Positions 8,501-14,426 of a stretch of 64,000 nucleotides of DNA are shown piece by piece. The DNA is taken from NCBI GenBank assembly GCA_007449985.2, contig VIIQ02000589.1:1-64000 (forward strand), given 5' to 3'. Both the position numbers and the translations under genes were made by a program. A model generated the notes under the pieces. The model did no database searches, was not told the origin of the DNA, and worked only from the letters and a program-made list of their open reading frames with translations. This stretch comes from Desmodesmus armatus. Taxonomy: Eukaryota > Chlorophyta > Chlorophyceae > Sphaeropleales > Scenedesmaceae. The stretch's first letter is position 1. Every line of letters starts with the position of its first letter.

Positions 8501-11106
8501 TAGTCAAGTGGGGCGAGCCAACAGCAGAGGAGAGAGAGGTAGCTCTGGGCTATCTTCCAGGCAGCACAGCAGCAGCAGGCCTCACACAAGCGCAGCGGTG
8601 TGCGTTGCTCGGTGAAAGCATGGATGCCAACACTTTGCAGGTGCTCATGGCCATCGCCAAGGCTTGGTTCCTGCGGGGCCTGCCTACCTCTACTGACTTG
8701 GCGACACGTGCATTCAGCGCACACGAAGGGGAACTGGCGCAGGAGTGGCCTGGCAGAGAGGCAACTGCAACCCCACATGGCTATCAGCAGCAGCTAGCCA
8801 TGACAGCTGGCTACCAGGAGAACACTACGGCTACGAGCCAAGGTGACATCTGGGCCGACGATAAGACCCTGGAGTACATCAGAACAGGGCAACTCCCACA
8901 AGACCTGGCAGCCAGCCAGGCAGCACGTATCAAGCGACGTGCACGCTCATACTACTTCAAGGACCAGCAGCTGATCAGGAGGATGCCAGATGGCACCGAC
9001 AGGCTGGTACCTCCACCACAGGCGCGTGCTGGTCTCATACGGCAGCAACACGAGATGTGTGGGCACTTTGGCAGGCGGCGCACCTCAGCCATGCTACTCA
9101 GTAAGCACTGGTGGTATGGGTTACTGGCGGACGTTGCAACAGTGCTGTCACGCTGCGAGCACTGCAGCAGGGTGCATGCCAGCTTCACCGCCAAGCCGGA
9201 GGAGCTGCGCCCCATTCCAATCAGCAGCATGGGTTTCAGGTGGCACGTGGACACAGCTGGGCCACTACCCAAGAGTGCAAAGGGCAACAAGTATGTGCTG
9301 GTGTGTGTTGAGGCATTCAGCAAGTACCTGGTGGTGGTGCCGATGGAAAACGACAAGGCGGAGACCACTGCATACCACTTCTTGCACGGTGTATTGGCAC
9401 ACTTTGCAGCACCAGGGCAGGTGGTGACAGACTCAGGGACAGAGTTTGAGGGCGAGTTTGCCAAGCTCCTGGAGGATGCGCTCATCGATCATGCCATCAT
9501 CAGTGCAGACCACCCTCAGGCCAATGGTCAGGCAGAGAAGGCTGTGCACATCGTCAAGCGGGCGCTTACCAAAATGGCAGTGGCAAGGCACAGTGTCAAG
9601 CAGTGGGATGAGGACTTGGCATGGCTGGCACTGGGCTACCGCTGCTCTCCACAGGCCAGCACAGGCCACAGCCCGTACGAACTCATGTATGCACGTCCAC
9701 CGGTCATTCCACCTGCAGTGAAGGAGCTTGTCAGCACACCCCTGGACATCAGTGCTGAGGCGGCTGTCAAGGACCTACTGCAGCGTAAGGAGCGGCTAAA
9801 GCAGCAGGTGCCCATTGCGCTGGAGAACCTGGCGATTGCACAGCACAGGGATCAGCGCCGTTACCTGCAGCTGCGTGCGCCTGACTACAAGCCACGCGTT
9901 CACAGGTTTATGGTGGGTGACTACGTCTACACTCAGCAGCTTAACCGGGCAAGCAAGCTACAGCCCAGGGCCAAACCCCTCATTCTGCGAGTTCTGGAGG
10001 TGCGGGACTCTGGGGTACTGCACCTGCAGGGGCGCTGTGGCCGGACCATTGAGGTGCACATGTCTCACTGTGCACCCTGCCACTTGCCTGATATCGACGG
10101 CGGCATCGACCCACTGCTGGTGGACAACACAGATGATGTGGTCTGTGAGGTATGCAGCACCAGCGACAACGGGGCCGAGCTCATGCTGTGTGACGTGTGC
10201 AACAGCGGATACCATACCTACTGCTTGCAACCACCACTCAGCAGTGTGCCTGACGGTGTGTGGCTGTGCCCGGAGTGTGTGGACGCTGGCTACACAGAAC
10301 AGGATGCTGCTGGCAGGGAGCAGCAGCGGCAGCAGCTACAGGAGCGGGAGGCCAGGCCAAACATATTCCCCGGCGCGCAAATGAAGCGCAGGGACGAAGC
10401 AGCACATGCGCTGCATGGCCGACTGGTGCTGAAGGCGTTCACGGATCCAGCCACCGGGAAAGGCAGGAAGTACTGGGGCAGGATCTACTTCAAGGATGCT
10501 GAGTCACGCCCATACTACTTCCGAGTGGTGTACGAAGATGGGGACTCTCACCACGCCACCATGGCAGGCATCAAGCGCTACCTGCAGCCGGAGGATGCAG
10601 TGCTGCCACCTGGGGCCAGCATTCCTACACCAGAGTCACTGGCAGCAGCAGTGGCGTACGCACGACAGCTGGTCAGCAGGGTTGCTGGCGGTTCAGTAGC
10701 TGTTCCTTCCACAAGGGTCTCACCGGCAGATGTGCAGTTGCTGCAGCTTACAGTGCAGATGTCCCTGGTTCAAGCCCTGGTGGACCCACTAACACTCAAC
10801 ACCCAGTGGCAGCAGGTTTTTGCTGGGCGACCGTTCACTGTGGGCTGCGGGCCTGTACAGCACGGCGCTACAGCCATCATCATTACACCTACAGCACCCT
10901 TTGTGCTTCATGCAGTTTTCACAGCACTGCAAATGAGGCCATTGGTGGTGCTCTGTTACGTGCCTTCACTGGCGTTTCCAGCTGACATCCACCCTCTGTT
11001 CAGTGCACTCAAGCAGCAACGGCGAGCAGCAGCATTCAGGGGCAAGAATGGCTGCTGGCTGGTGCTCAGTAGGCAAGGCATAGACATCGACAACTGGCTG
11101 CATTGA
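5356..11106 (+). CDS. pol: Pol polyprotein: RT, RNase H, DNA methyltransferase, integrase, PHD finger
   Basis: One uninterrupted frame of 1916 codons; residue numbers count from base 5356, and the first in-frame ATG is at 5410. RT lies at about residues 150-400, with FCIDLRNVN, VKADFRAGFWQL and the catalytic FVDD (residues 302-305). RNase H follows, with Asp452 in LYVDWS and LHSDHRALLWLL. A cytosine-5 methyltransferase fills about 770-1110. An H-x3-H/C-x2-C-type zinc region sits near 1230-1275. The integrase core has Asp1299, Asp1359 and Glu1394 (34 residues between the last two). A PHD finger lies at about 1596-1645, then a Tudor-like stretch (RVVYEDGDS) near 1715-1745 and an unrecognised C-terminal ~120 residues. 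The polyprotein would copy the RNA, methylate DNA and integrate the copy. All catalytic residues I can recognise are present. The N-terminus is probably joined to the preceding frame. Confidence 0.93.
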   Translation: MGQQPLDQHCKLATFPCHMASHHTSTCTCCSRSLPTCIAVGFAATAEHDSGQVKWYQADPAALDQLGPDGATEDVHDARWTVHDEGKWILGNHPDASPAQMDQLVQMLLEERGAFAYSLQDLPGYTGDVADFKLIDPSKRMWSAPRRYTEEEVKFAKEKVQEMLDAGIVKEIPTTCPHASAITLPMKRAPDGSWTDKRFCIDLRNVNGNTVVDSYGLPLPEELFRRIRGHKFLVKADFRAGFWQLNLSEEAQQHVAFHAPDSGKRLTYTRLCFGHVNATAIFQRVMEKELAAAGLSHCAAPFVDDVIMWCDTWEDMVTNFRTLLQHLKTVGLRLHPAKTIVGADCLPYLGHLVSAKECKPEPAKIAGIKALQPPTSLKRLQAHLGLFNYYRCYVPNFAIIARPLYKLMEKGAQYIWSDDCNQAYEGLRTALCKKGLGLRQPVDGRSFHLYVDWSNTGIAAVLNQEAEDGTEYMVACASRSLNAAEQNYPAWKGEMMAAVWGVKMYRPYLHSREFYLHSDHRALLWLLTQKTPVGQQMRWILALQEYRFSLVHRAGKSNPADVPSREASSCVADTTGARLDTELHDWVPTVLLPDCKTTDPLVYTHDSLALELGIGSKSTAAAGVAAMAYEETPGDCPILHSPAAALAAEPADSYSHEQLEHEALCCLLCSNESAVDTFAPTADSLLGGETAGQLFADDGCCVDTQHPAVAWRQHDLQQAASAWVTLAGLQQPQPDSFQPGVYTGALDPWGVRETQGLCTATVADTFFPAALQQGIVLYEPFGGICAGLEMVLRSGITVKQYLYSDINPMAQRAALHRIRVLQSMYPKQLPEDALAGSFSILPMDVRHITTQQLSKAVSEAPVKQWLVVGGWPCQDFSAAGKSQGLRGDRAQLLFDLVRVVGALQQLLPHQPPAYLVENVLLQQHRLSSISQHDFNKIKACLGLPVVLDAAQFGSLAHRARNFWSNLVGPSQLRAALAFVKRPPARSVQLALGPGRTAQPVNRPDAAPLYPCNAPGQPRAAWPTLVSSARSYAFRPGQPGSVLDTTVPAVVKWGEPTAEEREVALGYLPGSTAAAGLTQAQRCALLGESMDANTLQVLMAIAKAWFLRGLPTSTDLATRAFSAHEGELAQEWPGREATATPHGYQQQLAMTAGYQENTTATSQGDIWADDKTLEYIRTGQLPQDLAASQAARIKRRARSYYFKDQQLIRRMPDGTDRLVPPPQARAGLIRQQHEMCGHFGRRRTSAMLLSKHWWYGLLADVATVLSRCEHCSRVHASFTAKPEELRPIPISSMGFRWHVDTAGPLPKSAKGNKYVLVCVEAFSKYLVVVPMENDKAETTAYHFLHGVLAHFAAPGQVVTDSGTEFEGEFAKLLEDALIDHAIISADHPQANGQAEKAVHIVKRALTKMAVARHSVKQWDEDLAWLALGYRCSPQASTGHSPYELMYARPPVIPPAVKELVSTPLDISAEAAVKDLLQRKERLKQQVPIALENLAIAQHRDQRRYLQLRAPDYKPRVHRFMVGDYVYTQQLNRASKLQPRAKPLILRVLEVRDSGVLHLQGRCGRTIEVHMSHCAPCHLPDIDGGIDPLLVDNTDDVVCEVCSTSDNGAELMLCDVCNSGYHTYCLQPPLSSVPDGVWLCPECVDAGYTEQDAAGREQQRQQLQEREARPNIFPGAQMKRRDEAAHALHGRLVLKAFTDPATGKGRKYWGRIYFKDAESRPYYFRVVYEDGDSHHATMAGIKRYLQPEDAVLPPGASIPTPESLAAAVAYARQLVSRVAGGSVAVPSTRVSPADVQLLQLTVQMSLVQALVDPLTLNTQWQQVFAGRPFTVGCGPVQHGATAIIITPTAPFVLHAVFTALQMRPLVVLCYVPSLAFPADIHPLFSALKQQRRAAAFRGKNGCWLVLSRQGIDIDNWLH
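7663..8690 (+). other. DNMT3/DRM-like cytosine-5 DNA methyltransferase domain within pol
   Basis: Motif I is LYEPFGGICAGLEMV (SAM binding, about residues 777-791). An acidic SAM-ribose motif YSDINPMAQRA follows. Motif IV is GGWPCQDFSAAGK, with the catalytic Cys at residue 873 (codon 7972). Motif VI is VENV (Glu917). Motif VIII is AHRARNFW. The end has ALLGESMDANTL in the position of motifs IX-X. The stretch GLRGDRAQLLFDLVRVV and the VLDAAQF...AHRARNFW block resemble DNMT3/DRM enzymes more than DNMT1 or bacterial enzymes, judged from remembered family features. It sits in frame between RNase H and integrase with no stop, so it is part of the polyprotein. Confidence 0.92.
10141..10290 (+). other. 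PHD finger at the C-terminal side of the integrase
   Basis: The Cys4-His-Cys3 pattern is complete: CEVC, CDVC, HTYC and CPEC, with the usual aromatic and Leu/Pro residues (CLQPPLSSVPDGVWLC). PHD fingers read histone H3 tails. In chromoviruses a chromodomain often occupies this C-terminal position and guides integration, so a targeting role is a reasonable inference. The segment downstream (about 10430-10590) contains YYFRVVYEDGDS, a pattern seen in Tudor-like domains of plant and algal chromatin proteins. Confidence 0.88.
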
Positions 11107-11281
11107 GCACTGGATGCTCGGTTCATTATCTCGGTCCGGTTTCGCTAAGACGGCGCAGTAGTAGCTTAGCACCAAGGGGCTTCAAGGAAGGGGGGGCATG
11201 ATAGTGCATACTGCAGGCTGACTAAGCAGGTGATTAGCTGACACGCTCAACCTTCTGTCCTGCACTGCTAACCTCTCCACT

Positions 11282-12601
11282 GTGCAGGGCGTGTTCTCAT
11301 TTATGCCCGACACAGCACCTGGTGCCAGCAGTGTAATAGAGGAGCAGCTGGACTACGGGGAGGACTCCTGGGAGGAGTTGCAGGAGCAGCCAGTCAGTGA
11401 GGAAGTGGCACTGCTAGGATCTGGAGAGGAGGAGTTGCCTCAGCAGCCAGACAGTGAGGGTGCAGAGCAGCCGGACTTTGGGGGCGAGGGCTTGCCTGAG
11501 GAGCCCATGCAGCAGGACATAGCAGCTCACATGGACCTGCCTGCAGCAGTAGCGGAGGACCCAGCCGGCCAACTGGTCACGAGGGTACGCGCAATCTACC
11601 ATGGGCTTCGGCGGGACAGGGATGAGCTGAGGGGTATTGACAGGAGCTTGTGGCAGCTTACACTAGAGCAGCAGCGATGGGTGGAGCGCGAAGCAGCAAT
11701 GGACGTGCTTGGCATCACCCGTGTTGCATGTCACCTTGGCGGCTATGCCAACGGGATGTCAGAGGACCTCACAGTTGCGGCAAGGCGGGCAAAGGAGGCA
11801 GACCAGCACATGCTGCAGAATGCAGATACAGACTTGGAGGCAGAAGCAGCACGGGCAGCTGCAGCAAGGGAGGCTGCAGCAAGGGAGGCTGCAGCAAGGG
11901 AGGCTGCAGCAGCTGAAGCACTTGCAAAGGAGGCAGCAGCGAAGGCAAGGGCTGCAGAAGGGAACCGCGCAGTAGAGCCGGCAGCAAACCAGGAGGCACC
12001 TGCAGCAGTAGGCTTTGATTGGAGTCGCGTGAAACTACCCTTAGAGTTTGTGCCTCCGCAGCGCGGAAGCAGCAGCAGCGGCAAGGGTAATGATGGGGAG
12101 CATACGCAGGAGCGCAGCGGGAGCCGCGGCCGCAGCCCCAATGCCGACAACAGGGAGCGCAAGCCCAAACGCAGCAGGAGCCGCAGCAAGGGCCGCGGCA
12201 AGGACGACAACCAGGACCGTGGTGGTCGCAGCAGCAGCAAGTACGACATGGACGGGCCTCCCAAACCCGCAGACGTACCTGAGTACGAGCTCCCTCCTTT
12301 GGGCTTTACCCGCAACAACTGCAGGGTGGGCAAGGACGGTTATGGATTAGCAGGAGTTAGGATTACCAGGGCACGTGGTTCCCAGTGGCAGCACACGACC
12401 CAGCGCACAACCCGGAGAAGAACCCAAAACTTAACGACACATGCCCAATCTGCTTCCTGCGAACAGCATACAAGCAGGATCGCCTGGCATACCGTTCCAA
12501 CACCCGGCGCAGGTAATGATATGGCAGAGACAGCAGGTGCTGCCGCAGCAATTAGCAGCAGCAGCAGCAATTGCTGGGCCGTCTGGATTGGCCTTTGGTA
12601 G
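11282..12601 (+). CDS. RS-rich third ORF of the retrotransposon
   Basis: This frame-2 ORF of about 439 codons follows pol after a 175-base gap and has no ATG at its open end. A splice-acceptor-like sequence (pyrimidines then ctgtgcag) ends at 11287, so it may be made from a spliced RNA. The N-terminal third is acidic. The middle has three copies of a 15-bp unit giving AREAA repeats at about 11867-11911. The following part is strongly basic and Arg/Ser-rich (KRSRSRSKGRGK), like RNA-binding RS regions. Near 12350 the sensible frame seems to shift to frame 1, where a CPIC-containing Arg/Lys-rich tail runs to a stop at about 12515. The function is unknown. Its place matches the extra ORF of some Gypsy elements, but no envelope features are visible. 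Confidence 0.5.
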   Translation: MQGVFSFMPDTAPGASSVIEEQLDYGEDSWEELQEQPVSEEVALLGSGEEELPQQPDSEGAEQPDFGGEGLPEEPMQQDIAAHMDLPAAVAEDPAGQLVTRVRAIYHGLRRDRDELRGIDRSLWQLTLEQQRWVEREAAMDVLGITRVACHLGGYANGMSEDLTVAARRAKEADQHMLQNADTDLEAEAARAAAAREAAAREAAAREAAAAEALAKEAAAKARAAEGNRAVEPAANQEAPAAVGFDWSRVKLPLEFVPPQRGSSSSGKGNDGEHTQERSGSRGRSPNADNRERKPKRSRSRSKGRGKDDNQDRGGRSSSKYDMDGPPKPADVPEYELPPLGFTRNNCRVGKDGYGLAGVRITRARGSQWQHTTQRTTRRRTQNLTTHAQSASCEQHTSRIAWHTVPTPGAGNDMAETAGAAAAISSSSSNCWAVWIGLW

Positions 12602-13245
12602 CGACAACAGCTTTTGGCAGCAGTGGTTTAAGGCCGTCTGGAGTGGCCTCTGCTGGAGCGATGGTTTGTGCCAGCTGGGGGTGCCCAGACTGGCAAGCAG
12701 CTTTGCAGGAGGTTGGGAGCAGCAGTTGATTTATTGGACATTGTGGATAGTAGCTTTGCCTTTCACATGCGAACGATGTGGGGGCATCTGTCCTGCTTGC
12801 ATGTTGGTTGGGATTTAGCAGCAGTGAGCGCAAAGGGCCACTGTTTGTGCTTGTCAAGCTCAGTGAAATATGCTTCCTGAGTAGTTAAGTGAGTGCTGCA
12901 TGACTCACTTGTGTGCAGCAGATCCAGCAGTGGCTGGGTTTGTTTGTCAATTATGTGTGTGTGTTTTATTGACTGTGCAATGCACAAACATCACATGCGT
13001 TGTAGTGTGTGTGCCCAGCGTCTGGATGTGCCTAGATGCCGTGGTGAGAAAAGACAAAAAACAAAAATGTCTGTTGACTTGTGTTGTGTGGTCACAGCAG
13101 CATTCTCTGCAAGCAATGTGCAGTTTTCCCCGTGCGTTGCGCATCAGCTGTGTGCTATCAGCTGTTGCATGTTGCTTTTGGATTGGGTTGTTTGTAGCTG
13201 CTCAATGTGAGTACTGCTGCTGTGTAGTGTTACCCCAGCAGCAGT

Positions 13246-13254
13246 GGGGGGGAG
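13246..13254 (+). promoter_or_regulatory. Polypurine tract, likely plus-strand primer site
   Basis: The run of seven G followed by AG ends exactly where the 3' terminal block starts (TGTACACC at 13255). A purine run next to a 3' LTR that opens with TG is the standard plus-strand primer arrangement of LTR retrotransposons. It supports 13255 as the left edge of the 3' LTR. Confidence 0.65.
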
Positions 13255-13303
13255 TGTACACCCCTAGCAGCAATCTGAGCAGGTCAGTGTTCTACTGCGT
13301 CAG
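13255..13303 (+). repeat. 49-bp repeat B1, left of the 3' terminal repeat
   Basis: It starts TGTACACCCCTAGCAG and ends CTGCGTCAG. The same 49 bp recurs at 13895-13943, immediately after the 590-bp repeat. It does not follow the 5' copy at 591. In a standard reading it is the first 49 bp of the LTR. Confidence 0.9.
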
Positions 13304-13304
13304 C

Positions 13305-13894
13305 TGACACGAGCAGCAGCTACACTGACCGATTCCTGCTGAGTGAGCAGTAATCCTCACAGGAAGGTTATGCTGTGTACAAGGCTATACAACACATGCC
13401 TTAGCAGAATCAGTGTGATAGTTGACTAATCATGTTGAGTCAACAAGGACTCTGGGTGATATCAGATCATGCCAGATACTGCTGCGTGGCAGTGCTATTA
13501 TTGGTGGTTAAGTGCTTGGGAGTTGTATGCGATGAGTTTGGTGCTGCGATGCACAGGATCACTGGCGGGTTCAGGGTTTACCGCCTGCAGTGCCGATTCC
13601 TTTGTGCCGCTGTGGTGCTCTGTGCGTCGCACTCGGCTTTGACAGTGCTTGGTGTAAACTTCTGGCAGTGTTTCCCGAGTACTCGCTCATTTGAATCCCC
13701 AATTCAGAGCGCACAGGTGCAGCAACCAGCCCCAGCAGCGACCTGTGGTCGAACCGGGTGCCTGAACATCACTCATACATTCATACAGCGCATCAACACT
13801 TTGCAAAGGACTACAAGTGAGTATCTGCTACCCTCAGAGCAGCCAGCTGGCTGCGAAGCATCATTGCTGCAAGCTTTAGGCAGCAAACCACAAG
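13305..13894 (+). repeat. 3' terminal direct repeat (A2) of the retrotransposon
   Basis: Equivalent to 2-591 (offset 13303) and identical as far as I can see. The two copies diverge right after base 591/13894: the 5' copy runs into leader sequence, while this copy runs into the 49-bp B2 repeat. Confidence 0.92.
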
Positions 13895-13943
13895 TGTACA
13901 CCCCTAGCAGCAATCTGAGCAGGTCAGTGTTCTACTGCGTCAG
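13895..13943 (+). repeat. 49-bp repeat B2, right end of the retrotransposon
   Basis: A second copy of 13255-13303, abutting the end of the 590-bp repeat. After 13943 the sequence changes to non-repeated DNA (gacgctggcaatgg). It may be the true right terminus of a split-direct-repeat element, or the start of a truncated second LTR in tandem. Confidence 0.85.
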
Positions 13944-14426
13944 GACGCTGGCAATGGTGTGTTTGAGGCACCCCTTGGTCACACCATGTATGTTGACATT
14001 TTAACTGCCAAGCGCAGGGCAGCAAGATAGACACACAACATCGATGTCTGGCAACAAGAGGCACACCCCGCTGCCCGTAACCGTGCACAGTACCTGATGG
14101 CAAGCAAACAAAGTCAGTGAAGGCTCCATTGGGGATGAGGAGGGGTGTGTGCCGGGTGCAGATTACTTGTGCACACACGTTTTGATCGCAATCTGTAGTC
14201 AGGGCTCTGTCATTGGAAATCACGCTACCTCCCCGGTTCCGGGCACTATCTTACAGGGCTCTGTCATTCATGGCATGAATGACTTGCCCATGCAAACCGC
14301 AAGGGCGTGTGAGAACACTGCAATTGACACCTTGAAACTGGCAGATGTTGCCAATGCGTGAAGTGTCAGTTGCAAGTCTTGCGTCCACTGCATGTACGAT
14401 TTCAAGAGTTTGGCGATCTGCTGTTG
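13944..14426. other. Intergenic region between retrotransposon and Ppx-like gene
   Basis: No supported coding sequence. An open stretch joins the downstream phosphatase frame from about 14358 but has no ATG before 14427. It probably holds the promoter and 5' UTR of the phosphatase gene. The retrotransposon inserted within about 0.5 kb of this start. Confidence 0.5.

Larger units (their letters stand above)
2..13943 (+). mobile_element. Retrotransposon with Ty3/Gypsy-like pol, embedded DNA methyltransferase and PHD finger
   Basis: The element is bounded by a 590-bp direct repeat (2-591 and 13305-13894) that looks identical by eye, which suggests recent insertion. Between the repeats, all on the plus strand, lie gag-like ORFs, a retropepsin motif, reverse transcriptase, RNase H, a cytosine-5 DNA methyltransferase, a DDE integrase, a PHD finger and an RS-rich ORF. 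RT type and gene order (RT-RNase H before integrase) are those of the Ty3/Gypsy group. The terminal layout is odd, with a 49-bp repeat on both sides of the 3' copy only, so the exact ends are uncertain. No target-site duplication can be tested because the left flank lies outside the window. The coding region is broken into overlapping frames, so the copy may be defective, spliced, frameshifted by design, or affected by assembly indels. Confidence 0.93.

Noticed and set aside
11743..12333. 196-codon minus-strand ORF opposite the RS-rich ORF
   Set aside because: It is a mirror of Ala/Arg/Ser codon repeats (Ala/Leu-rich) with no independent support.
2..13943. Reading the element as a tyrosine-recombinase (Kangaroo/DIRS) retrotransposon because of its split repeats
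   Set aside because: The pol clearly carries a zinc region and DDE integrase, and no tyrosine-recombinase motif was found, so only the repeat layout resembles that group.
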